Below are positions 20,485 through 30,990 of a DNA stretch of 64,000 nt, in pieces; position 1 is the stretch's first letter, and each line of letters begins with the position of its first letter. The notes beneath the pieces were generated by a model. The model was not told where the DNA came from, did no database searches, and saw nothing but the letters and a program-made list of their open reading frames with translations. Source of the stretch: Zasmidium citrigriseum (taxonomy: Eukaryota > Ascomycota > Dothideomycetes > Mycosphaerellales > Mycosphaerellaceae). The stretch covers positions 124,001 to 188,000 of the forward strand of contig NHNW01000036.1 of the NCBI GenBank assembly GCA_002786025.1, read 5' to 3'. The position numbers and the translations under genes were made by a program.

Positions 20485-23400
20485 GGGGTCGGTCCAGAGA
20501 GTCGGTGGGGTGTAATGAGTTCGTAAACAGACAAATGAAAACGTCTAGCCACGCCAACAGTTCGTAAACTTTTCGGTAGCAAGCCTCCTCTCTTTCAACT
20601 CCAGTTCAGTTCAGTTCGGGATCCAAGATAACAATACAAAAAATCGCTCAGTCGCTCGCTTGCGCCAAAAAGCAGGTGTGGTTCGCCGCGGGTGTATTCA
20701 AGGAAACGTAAGGATCGTCAATGTGGTCATTTGTACGTATTTGCAGAAACCGGAGCAGTGTGTGAAGTGGAAGCCTGGCAGGCCCAACTTGCACGCGCTG
20801 GTCGGTGGTGGTTGTCGTCCGCGTCCGTCAAGGAGCAGTAAGGGGTGGTCGATAAATAGAGTCGTTACGGCGTCAGACGAAGGAGACGGGGGCCGGTTAC
20901 AAAGTGTAGGGTGGAATATGTGTCGGAAGAAGAGGAGTGGTGGTAGTCGTAGAGTCGGGAGGTGAGGTCGGAGTCAGAGCCAGGCCGCGGCGGGAGGTGT
21001 GAGTCGTAGTAGTAGAGGTCGCGGCGGAGAGTAGGAGGTGTTGGTGGTGCCTGGAGCCAATGGAGCCTGAGGTTGGGAACGCTGAAACGCCTTGTCAAGC
21101 ATCAAAGGGCCAGCGGGCCAACAGGCGTTGTCGTGTTGGGTATATAGAGGGGTGAGGGGTTGGTCGGTGGTTCGAGGTGGCAGCGTGATGTCGGCGAGGG
21201 TCTGGTATGCTTGCGAGTGCAGCAAGGCCGATGACGAATGCTCGGATGGCGGGCGAGGCGGAAGCTGATCAGCTGCGGCGACGGACCCTGTTGCAGTGTA
21301 TCACATCTGCCCTCTTGCAAGTTGGCGTGGGGATTAGGGCGTAGGTATAGCAGCAGGAGGAGTCTATCTCGAGCCCCTGTGAGCGTGCGCTGCTGCTGCG
21401 GTGGTGACTGATGTGCCAGGCAGTTGCCGGGTGCAAGCCAGGAATGCTCGCGATAACTTCGGCAAGCGAACAGCAAGGCCAGTTGGCAGGCACGGCGTCG
21501 TGGAAAGAGCGTCCGGACGGAGAGGGAAGGCGCGGCCAACAATCGTGCACGACTCCAATGGCACTCGGGCGGTATTAGGAGCGGAAGTAGAGGGTTAAGA
21601 GGACGAGCAGAGGTGTGGGCGGTGAAGCATGGTGGTGTTGTTGCTGGCTGGGTTGGGGTTGGAAGCAGCGACGGAGACGGAAACAGACGCAGCGGGAGCG
21701 TCCACGCAGCACGCTTCTGGGTCCTTCGCCCACCTGCGCCTCGCTTTGTTCTGATTTGTCCAATCTCACGCCTGCATGCGTAGACGCAGTAGCGTGGAGC
21801 TAATCCGACACGCGCCCAAAAGCGGCGGTACGCTTGGCGGATGAGGTTTGGTCAAAGACGCCGGCGAGCACGACTCGACTCGCCCTGACGACACTCGCCA
21901 GCGTGATCAATTGCACCATTTGCCGCCGACGTCGCCGCTGCGAATGACCACCACCGTAATGACGGCAACAGTCACGCCGAATGAATCAGCGTCTGTCTTT
22001 GTCCTCGATGGCAGCAGAACTGCTACGGGACACGTAAACCATTCGGTGCACTGGGCGACCGTCGTACCGCGCTGTGCAAGCTGCCTTGTTCGACAACGAG
22101 CTCTCCCAGCGGGCGTTTCCAGAACTCTCTGCGACACGCCCGTTTCACCCTCTGCCTTTCGCTGCTGAAACCAGACCCCTCCACCAGCGCCTCCCCGAAC
22201 CACCACTTTTATTGGCGCCTTCGTTCTGCTGGTGAAGAGCTGGTGCTGGCCACGCGGGCAACCTTGGGAGATTGCAATCATGGTGGGGTCCAAGGAGACT
22301 CTCTCGTCATCCCCAAGCCTCCGATAGGGATAGAAACTGCGCGTGCTCTAATTTCGATTCACTTGCCATCCTGCCGATACTGTCCGAATCGCGGCCAATC
22401 TCCAATGGCCAGCTTATCCAACCTGCCTACTATCTAGTACATGTCCCTACATGTACTTGGCTGTACTCTGCTGTGCTCCAGCAAATAGAGCTCCCGCGTC
22501 GTACACCATGCCACCAAGGTCTTGCCACTGGTCCCAAGTACCACTGCGTCCTCTTGCATAAGCGTGCCGCCAAGGTCCGGAGAGGACAGCCTAGACTTGC
22601 CCGCTTAAACCTGTCCTCGTGCTCCCCCAGGTACGTCGCTACGCAGGTACCGCCAGACGTCCTCTTTGTCTCCCATGACGGCAGTGCTTCAACCCAGACC
22701 TTGATGACAGACGGGGCGTCTCTGTGCTTCGAGATTAGAAGCCCCTTTCTTCCAGGAGAACACCCCATGACCAGCGGTCGAAGTTTGACAGCTCCCACGT
22801 GAGCAAAGCTTGACAGCTGCCAATTGTCTCAGAACCGTCCAGCGGCTTCTGCAGTCTGTGGTTGATCGTCTAGCCGACCCGGGTCGAGTCCGAGTCCAAC
22901 AACCACCACATCGACACAACGAGACTGGTCCAGCGGCAGACGGCTCGGATAGACGCAGACGCCTTTGCGACTCGCGAATCCCACGCGCCAGCGAAGCCAA
23001 TCTGTACGCACCCGCAAGCAGCGAGACATGTCTCCAGCCAGAAACCGTAGTGTCGTGTAACAGTCGGTGAAGAAGGCGAGAGACAACTCTCACCACCGAG
23101 CATGCGATTCTAATCTATCGCCGGGAACGAGCACCTATGGCGTCCCAGCTTGATGAAGAGATTTACCATCAAGCATCGTATGCGCACAGTAGCGCTGCAG
23201 GCGCTGCAGCAGCATAGATGAATGCAGCGTAGTCGAAATGCACATTATTCCGAGGGCCAGCCATTCGCTCAGCCCAATCGCAGACGAGCGTCAAACATCT
23301 TGCTGCGCGCTTCTCAATAGTCTGCCTCTGTCTGCTCGAGTCGTGTTGGAGGATCGCCCAAAGGCCAATGGCGGGAAATATTGATTTGCTGCAGTTGAGG

Positions 23401-23790
23401 GCTCAACGGCAGTCGCCATTATAGGCGGTGAAGAATGCAGTCTTCGCTGGCAGTGCGTGAACGACGCCCTCGATTCCTCGAGAACTCGATGTGGTAGACA
23501 TGAACCTCAATCCAAGAATTGTAGAAAGTAACAGGTGAGGTTGGTTCATGGTGCTTGCTGTTGCTCGGGAGATGGCCCTGGTGATGGGCGCGACTCCACC
23601 GCGCTCCGCTCCGCTGAGCTTCCTCTCCACGAAAATCCAGAAACACTGCTGCTGCAACGCCACGCAAAGCCTGAAGACTGGAGCATCAGCTTGCCCTGGC
23701 ATTAGCGCTCCGCCACTCCATCTATTTGTTGTACGCTTTTGTGCCTGACGAGATCCACTGCTATCCACTCTTTGACGACTGCCAGCGAAC
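20485..23790. other. Long gene-free stretch between divergent genes
   Basis: About 3.3 kb between the kinase and enolase-phosphatase starts. Many frames exist on both strands (for example 21102-21542, 21907-22293, 22272-22802), all Arg/Pro/Ser-rich, overlapping and without recognisable domains. Most likely it holds the kinase promoter and a long leader. Confidence 0.45.
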
Positions 23791-24911
23791 ATGGCGGCGG
23801 AAGGCGAGGAGAAGAAGCAGAAGATGGAAGGCGTCAAACTGATACTCCTCGACATCGGTACTAGATGAACGCACGCGAGATGTGAGTGTGTAGCTAACGC
23901 TCAATTGTAGAGGGCACTGTCTGCCCAATCTCCTATGTCAAAGACACACTGGTAGGTCACTTTCCATCCATTTCACACCTCATCTACCTACTCACACCTC
24001 CCCTTCAAGTTTCCCTACGCAACAAAGGCGCTTCCAGCCGTCCTCGCCGCAAAATGGGACTCCAAAGAATTCGCACCCTACCGCAACGCCGCGCCAGAAG
24101 AAGCCCAAAAGTCTCCAGAAGCCTACAAGTCCGCAGCCGACGCTCTCACCGCATCCAACTCCAAAGTCGCCTGGCTCAAGAACCTGCAAGGCTACCTCTG
24201 GGAAGACGGCTACAAAACCGGCGCGTACTCGACTCCGCTGTTTCCTGACGTATCGCCGCAACTGAAAGCATGGGCGGAGAAGGAGAATCTGCAGCTGGCG
24301 ATTTACTCGAGCGGGAGTGTGTTTGCGCAGAAGTTGTTGTTCGCGCACGTGCAAGCAGAGTCCAAGGTGGGTGGGGAGGAGAACGAGACGACGGCGTCGA
24401 CGACCAACAGGAAACGTGGCAGGTCGGATGACGAGGCCGAGGATTTGGCGGATGGGGCGGGCGTTCCGAGTAAGAAGCGGGTGCTGGATGACGGTGAGGG
24501 CGAAGCTACTGCGGGCGCTGCTGATAAGGATGATGTCGATGGTGAGGAAGATGGCGGTGTCGCGAAGACGGCAGTTGCGAAGAAGACGGAGGATTTGACG
24601 GGGTTGTTCTCGGGCTGGTTTGATACGACGAATGCTGGGCCGAAGACTGAGGCGAAGTCGTATGAGACTATTGCGGAGGAGATGAAGGTATGGAAGATGT
24701 GTGGTGTTTTGATTGTTTGTGGTTGCTAATGATTGAGTAGTTGAAGCCTGATGAGATTCTGTTCTTCAGTGACAATGTCCTGGAGATTGAGGCTGCCCTC
24801 AAAGCGCAGATGAAGGCTATCTTGGTTGACAGGCCTGGTAACGCACCTGTCGATGAGGCCGATGCTGAGAAGTATCGGATGGTCAAGTCGCTCGATGAAT
24901 TGGAAGTATAG
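23791..24911 (+). CDS. Enolase-phosphatase E1 (methionine salvage)
   Basis: Four exons, 23791-23857, 23911-23951, 24010-24687 and 24741-24911, give 318 residues. The enzyme (yeast Utr4, bacterial MtnC) converts 2,3-diketo-5-methylthiopentyl-1-phosphate to the acireductone, a step of the methionine salvage pathway. HAD motif I is LILLDIEGTVCPISYVKDTL, restored only when exons 1 and 2 join. Motif II is LAIYSSGSV; then come DLTGLFSGWFDT and motif III/IV EILFFSDNVLEIEAALKAQM, AILVDRPGNAP. Between FAHVQAES and DLTGLF there is an unusual ~75-residue acidic, low-complexity insert with basic clusters (NRKRGRS, PSKKRV). It stays in frame within one exon. All introns are 52-58 bases. Confidence 0.92.
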
Positions 24912-25123
24912 ACCGCGACGTCTTCACGATTGTCGCCGCCACCGAGGTCGTCTCAGACTAGGCGCCCAAACGACCGGAACACAGATATTCACTGAAGGTG
25001 GCAAGAAGCTCAAAAGCAATATGGAATGCCGAAAAGGCCCTTCAAACTTGTGCAACATGAAAATAGCACAAGAATGCAAAGAATTGCGCCGTGCTACAGC
25101 ACGCCTTCGACATCACAGAGACC

Positions 25124-25819
25124 ATGGCTCCCAGTACGCTCAGCGATCAAGTGATATCGACAGAGCCAGGTTCTTCAGCAGACGCAGCAGAAAGGCCCGA
25201 AGAACATGGCGAACACACCTTGCCAGTGCACAGCAATGAAGCCGAGCAGACAACCCTCTCCCAACAAACAGCAGAACCAGACCCCCTAGACGAAGATCTC
25301 CCACCCCCCTACACCCCCTCCACACCGCCGCCTCCTTATACATCGCCCTCAACCCCCAACACCCCCCTCCCAATCCTCCTAACCCGCCACACCCCCGGCA
25401 CGCTCCTCCCCACGCCCTCCCTCCCCGCCAAAATGCTCCCTGGCCGCCCCACCCAAACATCCCCCATCCGCCTCTCCCTCCCTCCCAGCCCGACCTACCG
25501 CCAACTCATCTTCACATTACGAGACACCATCTCCCGCGTCGAGAATCTTTGGCTTCCGTGTCGGACGCATCGGCTTTTTTCACGGTTGGTGGTGAGGTTT
25601 GAGGGGAGTTTGGAGTTTCTTGGGAGGGGGAGTTGGGAGAGGTGGTGGGGTGGTACGAGGAGAGGGAGGTTGGAGTTTTTGTGGACTGTTGTTGAGAGGG
25701 GGTTTAGAGGGCCTAGGTCGAGGTTGGAGAGGTTTTTAGATGGGGTTAGGAGGGATGGACCGGTGCTTGTGGAGGAGGTTGTTCGGAGGGGGGATGTTGG
25801 AGGGAGTCGTGAAGGGTGA
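25124..25819 (+). CDS. Small PPxY-motif protein, tandem copy 1 (unknown family)
   Basis: One exon of 231 residues starting at an ATG in an ideal ACCATGG context. Residues ~45-70 are proline-rich with two PPxY sites (DLPPPYTPS and PPPPYTS), a motif bound by WW domains such as those of Nedd4/Rsp5-type ubiquitin ligases. The C-terminal half contains RTHRLFSRLVVRFEGSLEF, GSWERWW and RLEFLWTVVERG. This half aligns along its length with the next gene (25936-26613): KML-G before, THR-FSR, G-WE, G(R)L-FL-VV-RG, and DGP-L-EE-V at the end. No named domain was recognised. The sense strand is C-rich up to ~25540 and G-rich after ~25570. It starts 213 bases after the enolase-phosphatase stop. Confidence 0.6.
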   Translation: MAPSTLSDQVISTEPGSSADAAERPEEHGEHTLPVHSNEAEQTTLSQQTAEPDPLDEDLPPPYTPSTPPPPYTSPSTPNTPLPILLTRHTPGTLLPTPSLPAKMLPGRPTQTSPIRLSLPPSPTYRQLIFTLRDTISRVENLWLPCRTHRLFSRLVVRFEGSLEFLGRGSWERWWGGTRRGRLEFLWTVVERGFRGPRSRLERFLDGVRRDGPVLVEEVVRRGDVGGSREG

Positions 25820-25935
25820 TGGGGGTGATGGAGTGTCTCCTTCACCAATGTTTGAGATCGGGAAGGGGGGTATATCTTGGTCAGGCTGTTTGCAGCAAAT
25901 AGAATCTCGTGGGTTATTTCATCTACCACGATCTA

Positions 25936-26613
25936 ATGGCCCCAATAATAGCATCCCTCGAACCAACTACCCTCGCAGACATCCTCGACGAACATACCAA
26001 CGACACTGCACCACCATCAATCCCCGCCCGCTCCTCCTCCCTCCGCTCACAGCCCGACCCCAACGACCTCCCACCCCCCTACACCTCCCTAATCCACACC
26101 TCTCCCCCTCCTTACAGTTCCCTCCGCTTCACCTCCCAACCCCTATCCATCGGACTCCACCAGTACTCGCCGGGCCGCTTCATCCCCTCCCACCTCCGCG
26201 CCCTCTCCACAAACAAAATGCTCGCTGGCCCCCTCATGGTCACTTCAACCCACAACCTCCATTTACCTCCTTCGATCCCCTACGCCACCGCTCTCCGGCT
26301 TTTTCACGCGCTGTATCTCTCTCAGGCGGAGGTGAGGGCGCCGAGTCAGACGCATAGGTTTTTTTCTAGGGTCGGGCTTAAGGATGGTGGGACTTTGAGG
26401 ATGTTGGAGTGGGAAGGGGCCTGGGAGCAAATGTTAATGCAGGCGAGGGGACGGGGGAGGAGGGGGTTGGTGTTTTTGTTTGCTGTTGTTCCGAGGGGGT
26501 ATGTTAGGGAAGGTGTGGTGAGGAAGTTGGGGAGAGTGAGCGGGCTTGGGGAGGGCGATGGGCCGTTGTTGTTGGAGGAGTTGGTTGGAAGGGTTGATGT
26601 GAATGTGTTCTGA
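25936..26613 (+). CDS. Small PPxY-motif protein, tandem copy 2 (unknown family)
   Basis: One exon of 225 residues, 116 bases downstream of its paralogue and in the same direction. It repeats the plan: an N-terminal NDLPPPYTSLIHTSPPPYSS with two PPxY sites, STNKMLAGPL, SQTHRFFSRVGLKDGGTLRM, GAWEQM, GLVFLFAVVPRG, GDGPLLLEELV. Similarity to copy 1 extends over nearly the whole protein, so a tandem duplication is the simple reading. Function is unknown; the PPxY pair suggests recruitment by a WW-domain protein. The C-rich to G-rich switch occurs at ~26310, the same relative place as in copy 1. The gene is convergent with the esterase gene, its stop 12 bases from the esterase stop. Confidence 0.62.
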   Translation: MAPIIASLEPTTLADILDEHTNDTAPPSIPARSSSLRSQPDPNDLPPPYTSLIHTSPPPYSSLRFTSQPLSIGLHQYSPGRFIPSHLRALSTNKMLAGPLMVTSTHNLHLPPSIPYATALRLFHALYLSQAEVRAPSQTHRFFSRVGLKDGGTLRMLEWEGAWEQMLMQARGRGRRGLVFLFAVVPRGYVREGVVRKLGRVSGLGEGDGPLLLEELVGRVDVNVF

Positions 26614-26625
26614 TACCTCTTGTTC

Positions 26626-28263
26626 TTATGTGCATCTCCAGTTCTCAGCCATCTTCCAATCCCCAACGCGGTCCCAAACACTCTTCCTCGGCCACACACA
26701 AAGCCTCCTCTGTTTCTGCACCCCCTGACTCACAACATCCCCATTGAACTTCGTCCCAACGACAGAATCCGGCTGCCGGCCTTCTTCAACCCACTCCACA
26801 AGCGCCAGCAACAAATTATGCTGACTATTCCTCAAGCCCTCCGCCAAAGGCCACGTCTGCCCGATATTCCACGCGCCAGGACCGCCAGAGCAGTGGTGCA
26901 TACCAGGGATGTAGAACAGTCTGTAAAAGTCATGCATCTCCGCTAAGGAGGCGTTGAGCGTCGCTTGCACGCCACTGAAATGCCAGGCTGAGAGAGCGGA
27001 GGTTACAGTCTCGTCGTTGCGGCCGTGGTAGGCGATGAGTTTGCCTCCTCTGGCGCGGAAAGCGGAGAGATTGGTTCCGTCGGTGTTGATTTGGCCTGGG
27101 TTGATTTTCGTTGCGAAGTCCATGTCTTCGACGCTGAAATTCGAGGGCGTCCAGGTTGTGGAGTTGTAGATTGCGCCCCGGAAGAAGTCTTCGAGGATTG
27201 TGTAGCTCAGCTCAGGCCTTTCCTTCGTGGAATTAACGTTCTTGCTGAAGACGTCTGTGTTCGACCCAAGCTCGAAAGGAGGGTACACGATCTTGCCGGT
27301 GCTGTCGGCGATGGGCTGGTAGGCGGCTCGGACGGAGTCGATTTGTGCTGGTTGGAGGCAGACGCTGGAGTTGAGGATTCCGGCTCCGCAGGCGAGGATC
27401 TCGGGGTCGGAGCGATACATTGTTGGGTCGTCGATTATGCCGTCGATTATGCCGTCCAGGGGGTCGAGGAGTTGGATTTGGGCTTCGACTATCGCTTGCC
27501 ATTGATCTTCTCGCACGTAGCTGGGCGAGTGGATGTTGGGCCAACCAATTCGACGAGCCAGGATGCCTTTGGAAGATACGATTCGTAGCCAGTCGACACC
27601 AGGGCTTCCAGCGAGTACACCGTCGAAGTCATCCGGATACAGCAGAGCAGACTGGAACGCCTGTCTACCGCCCGTACTGCATCCTGCGTAGTAGTTGTGC
27701 TTCGCCCGTTGACCGTAGTAAGCCGCCACGATCTCCTTGCCAGTCTCTGCTTCCACGTGGATTGCACGATATCCAAAGTCTTTCAGCACCTCTGGGTGAT
27801 TGAGAAAGAAATCATATCCTTCACTGCCATTGTGTCCGCCATTCGTGCCGAGAGAGGCAAAGCCTAATGACACACCGTTTTGAATCGTTGGATAGTCAAT
27901 GCATCCGCCAATTCCACCGCCACCAGTAGCCAGCAGCCTGCCGTTCCAGTTAACCGGAAGCCAGGCTTCGACGTGTACGCTACTCGTCGAAGAGGTCGAT
28001 ACGTTGACCACGATGCGGCAGAGATTGGCCGTTACATTGGCCAGTTCGTTGGGTCCGCCACAGGAAGAGACTTGATCGATTAGCGGGAAGGATGTCCCAT
28101 GCCGGTGGACTTCAGTGAGAATGACGGTCGTGTTCGGTGTCGTGATATGAGAGGCGAGGCCATGGCAAGATTGGGCATTGTGAGAGCCTTGTGCTGGCCA
28201 ATGGGCATTAATTGCCGTTATGCATGCAATCAGAGCGGCCAAAACGTGGACTGCTCGTGGCAT
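26626..28263 (-). CDS. Secreted tannase/feruloyl esterase family hydrolase
   Basis: One exon of 545 residues. The first ~20 residues form a signal peptide (VHVLAALIACITAINA). The family hydrolyses ester bonds of gallic or ferulic acid in plant tannins and cell walls. The nucleophile elbow is AGCSTGGRQ with Ser ~196; Asp is in AYHGRNDETV and His in PGMHHCSGG. A Cys precedes the Ser and another follows the His, the CS-D-HC arrangement that ties the triad together in this family. Also visible are LLATGGGGIGGCIDY and a Ca-site-like stretch LDPLDGIIDGIIDDP. Many N-glycosylation sequons support secretion. Whether it acts on tannin, feruloyl or other esters cannot be read from sequence. Confidence 0.9.
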   Translation of the reverse strand: MPRAVHVLAALIACITAINAHWPAQGSHNAQSCHGLASHITTPNTTVILTEVHRHGTSFPLIDQVSSCGGPNELANVTANLCRIVVNVSTSSTSSVHVEAWLPVNWNGRLLATGGGGIGGCIDYPTIQNGVSLGFASLGTNGGHNGSEGYDFFLNHPEVLKDFGYRAIHVEAETGKEIVAAYYGQRAKHNYYAGCSTGGRQAFQSALLYPDDFDGVLAGSPGVDWLRIVSSKGILARRIGWPNIHSPSYVREDQWQAIVEAQIQLLDPLDGIIDGIIDDPTMYRSDPEILACGAGILNSSVCLQPAQIDSVRAAYQPIADSTGKIVYPPFELGSNTDVFSKNVNSTKERPELSYTILEDFFRGAIYNSTTWTPSNFSVEDMDFATKINPGQINTDGTNLSAFRARGGKLIAYHGRNDETVTSALSAWHFSGVQATLNASLAEMHDFYRLFYIPGMHHCSGGPGAWNIGQTWPLAEGLRNSQHNLLLALVEWVEEGRQPDSVVGTKFNGDVVSQGVQKQRRLCVWPRKSVWDRVGDWKMAENWRCT

Positions 28264-28638
28264 GTTGGATGGCTCAGTAGGTTGCGATTGATTGGAGAAT
28301 GGCGACTGAAACCCATGATGAACTCCTTCTACCTCCGAACTTCGCTTCGGCTACGTCGAGCGAGTGCGGAGGAATCTGCAGAGCAATGAACGTTTTCAGT
28401 ATCGAATCCGCCATATCGATCGCAAAGAGTGGGACACTGCGGGGATGGGATCTGAAAGTTGAACGTCGAGGTGATGTTATCCCGGAAAGTGGACGGATTA
28501 CTCTGACGGGTATGCCTTCTAAACACATTCGATCCTTCGTTCCAAGACTCTTCTCATGCCATGACACGGACCCGAAAGTGTCCCAATGCGCCAACGCTAA
28601 AACCGAGATGCACGTGAATTGCTGATAAAGCATGCCTT
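28264..28638. other. Intergenic
   Basis: It lies between the esterase start and the MAK16 stop, both on the minus strand, so it should hold the esterase promoter and the MAK16 3' end. The plus-strand frame 28299-28625 has no recognisable domain. Confidence 0.5.
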
Positions 28639-29682
28639 TTACTTCGCAAGAGCCATCTCCCGTTGCTGTGGTTCCCTCTCATATTCGTACTCGATAGGCG
28701 TCTTCGGTCCCTTGGTCTTCTTGCGTGGTTTCGGCGGTGCGGTAGGCCGTGAGCGCTTTAGACCATTCAACTTCTTCTTCAAAGCCGCTGTGTCCTCATC
28801 TTCTTCCTCGTCTTCGTCGCTGCCATCTTCCTCATCTTCGTCACTGCCATCCTCGCCACCCTCTGCTTCATCAGCGCTCTCGCCACCAAGCCAATCATCG
28901 AAGTCTTCCATGTCGTCCTCATCATCCGACTCTTCAACATCGCTGACATACTCAACATCTTGCTGACCAGGCTCGAGTTCCTCTTCGTATTCGTTCTCGT
29001 CTTCCTCTTCTATACCCTCGTCCAAGTCCTCGTCTCGTACACCCTCCTGAGTGCGCTCCAATCCACGCATCACCTTCTTCCAGACATTCTCCTCCACATT
29101 CAGCGGCCGGTCTCCGTATGCACCGCTCCGTAATCTCTCCACCAGTTCGCGTTCGATAGCTCTTTCGATCTTCGCAGCAGCCTCTGCCTTTCTCTCACGT
29201 ACTTCCTCCCTCCTCCGTACCTTCGGCGCCAGCTTCGACACCATGCGCTCGCCCAGTCGCTCCTCCTCCTTCGCCAACTTCTGTGCCCTGACCCTCACTT
29301 GCGTCAATCGCGTCAGTCGCTGCTTGCATTTGTGTATCAGGAACTTCGGCCAGTATATCAAGCGCTCGTCAACCTGCTCGAGTGCTTTCGTGTAGTTGCT
29401 GCTCAGTCGGATCTTCTCCCACCACTTATTCGGCATATGTGCTCGTTCCACGGTCTTGATGTAGAGGTACAGCCGCTGGTTGGTCGGGTCAGCACGAATG
29501 GTGGCATATCGAGAGTTGGCGAGCGGGCATGACTGTCGATTGCAGAGGCCGGTAACGTTGTGCTCGTTGCGACAGAAGGTGGACTTGGTGCTCTTCTGGT
29601 GGCGGTCATTGCCGGGCAGTTTGAGCTTGAAGGAGCAGAACTGCTGGTTGATGACGTCCCACACAATCTGGTCCGACGCCAT
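28639..29682 (-). CDS. MAK16: Ribosome biogenesis protein MAK16
   Basis: One exon of 347 residues. Mak16 is a nucleolar factor needed for 60S subunit assembly. The start MASDQIVWDVINQQFCSFKL is diagnostic, followed by TFCRNEHNVTGLCNRQSCPL and NSRYATIR, then YIKTVERAHMPNKWWEKIRL, NYTKALEQVDERLIYWPKFL and IHKCKQRLTRLTQ. The four conserved Cys are at ~16, 37, 47 and 52. Between the first and second Cys there are ~10 extra residues (PGNDRHQKSTKS) relative to yeast; no splice sites would remove them. The middle is a charged helix, the tail a long Asp/Glu run followed by Lys-rich nuclear-localisation-like sequence (KPRKKTKGPK). Confidence 0.93.
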   Translation of the reverse strand: MASDQIVWDVINQQFCSFKLKLPGNDRHQKSTKSTFCRNEHNVTGLCNRQSCPLANSRYATIRADPTNQRLYLYIKTVERAHMPNKWWEKIRLSSNYTKALEQVDERLIYWPKFLIHKCKQRLTRLTQVRVRAQKLAKEEERLGERMVSKLAPKVRRREEVRERKAEAAAKIERAIERELVERLRSGAYGDRPLNVEENVWKKVMRGLERTQEGVRDEDLDEGIEEEDENEYEEELEPGQQDVEYVSDVEESDDEDDMEDFDDWLGGESADEAEGGEDGSDEDEEDGSDEDEEEDEDTAALKKKLNGLKRSRPTAPPKPRKKTKGPKTPIEYEYEREPQQREMALAK

Positions 29683-30051
29683 TTTGGCTGTATATCAGAC
29701 GTTGTTGTCGGATGTGTTGGTGGAGTTGATCTTAGAGAGTTTGGAAAAAAGAGCCTGCTGCACGGTCAGCAAGCGCGAAATCTTGGCGGTCGGCGTCTGC
29801 AAGCTCCGACGGTTCGGCTGGGCCTGCCATGCAGCGACCTCCCTTCTTCAGCACACCTGTTCTATTGAATAATAATGCGCTGCTTGAACATCTGCCTGTC
29901 ATGTGCATGAAAAGAACAATTCCACATAGCCAAAACTCTTCTTCAAAGTCGGCGTAGACGTGTCAAAGGCCAGGCGCATTTCATTCACCTTGATCCGAGA
30001 TCGACCCGGCCGTTTCTCGAGTCCTGACCTCTCGGCACTGCAACACTGACC
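29683..30051. other. Bidirectional promoter region between MAK16 and BET1
   Basis: A 369-base interval between head-to-head starts. It holds no gene; the plus-strand frames overlapping it are antisense to MAK16. Shared regulation of the two is possible but not shown. Confidence 0.5.
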
Positions 30052-30736
30052 ATGGCTTCGAGGTAGGCGGTATACGAGCTCTCTAGCTAGATTCAGTATA
30101 TTGACGATCTGGCAGATTCAACCAGCGCGACTCGCGCAACGCCCTCTTTGCCTCCTACGACTCCCAAGCCCGCTCCCGGCCGTCGTCCGCAACAGCCTCT
30201 CCCGTTCCTCCGCGATCATCCTCACGAAATCCTCCTTACGGCGCCTCTCCCTATGGCGTGGGCAGCAATGATTCATATGCTCCCACAGGTCCGGCCTTTG
30301 GCGCATATCCTGGAGCAAATGGCGACATAGCAGGACGGAGGAGTAATGACAGTGGCTTCCGATCAGCAACTCCCAACAGCAGGGGTCAATACAGTGATTC
30401 TGTCTTGAACGAGCTGGAGAGTCAGAATGAGGATCAGGCAAGCGAGATGAGCAAGAAGGTGCGGGCACTGAAAGAGGTAGGCTGCTATACAACGTGCGAC
30501 CATCCAAAGTCGGTACTAACGGACCATAGCTTACTATATCTATTGGCGACGAGATTCGCGATTCCACTGCTTTCGCCGAGAAGATGAACGAGACCTTCGA
30601 GGGGACACGAAATCGATTACGAGGGACCATGAACCGAATGCTCCGAATGGCTGAAAAGACAGGCGTAGGCTGGAGGATTTGGCTGGCCTTCTTTGTCTTC
30701 TTGTTCCTCCTGTTTACGTATGTCTGGCTGTCATGA
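30052..30736 (+). CDS. BET1: ER-Golgi SNARE BET1
   Basis: Three exons, 30052-30062, 30116-30476 and 30530-30736, give 192 residues. Exon 1 codes only for MAS plus two bases of the fourth codon; the ATG has an ACCATGG context. The Qc-SNARE helix runs from SVLNELESQNEDQASEMS through KKVRALKE, across intron 2, to LTISIGDEIRDSTAFAEKMN and TRNRLRGTMNRMLRM. A C-terminal membrane anchor follows (WRIWLAFFVFLFLLFTYVW). Bet1 acts in fusion of COPII vesicles with the Golgi. The N-terminal ~85 residues are Ser/Pro/Tyr-rich, making the protein longer than yeast Bet1, as usual in filamentous ascomycetes. Confidence 0.93.
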
Positions 30737-30990
30737 GCGATGTCCAGTAGAAAATGTCTTTTGGCGTGGAGTTGGGTGGGGTTGCGACTTTCTCGCAAAA
30801 GCTTCAGCATTTGATCGAGACCAGTAAGTCTCGAAACGTACATATGAATAGAGTGTGCTAAATGCCGAGTGTTGGCCGTGTATCAAAAGGACCATGCACT
30901 CTCAGACGCATTGCAAGACACAATGGTCGACTGAAACATTCTTCATCCAACCGATCAACCCTTCCTCCCCTCGCATGCGCATGTTGACTC

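Noticed and set aside
19447..20526. A 359-codon plus-strand frame
   Set aside because: It is antisense to the kinase domain and its composition is that expected from reading conserved codons backwards; the minus-strand kinase motifs are unmistakable.
21102..22802. Frames of 120-176 codons on both strands upstream of the kinase
   Set aside because: Pro/Arg/Ser-rich, mutually overlapping, no recognisable motif; better explained as kinase leader and promoter.
25091..25123. Longer start for the first PPxY gene
   Set aside because: The codon at 25091 is not ATG; the ATG at 25124 lies in an ideal context.
25909..25935. Longer start for the second PPxY gene
   Set aside because: The codon at 25909 is GTG, not a normal nuclear fungal start; the first ATG is at 25936.
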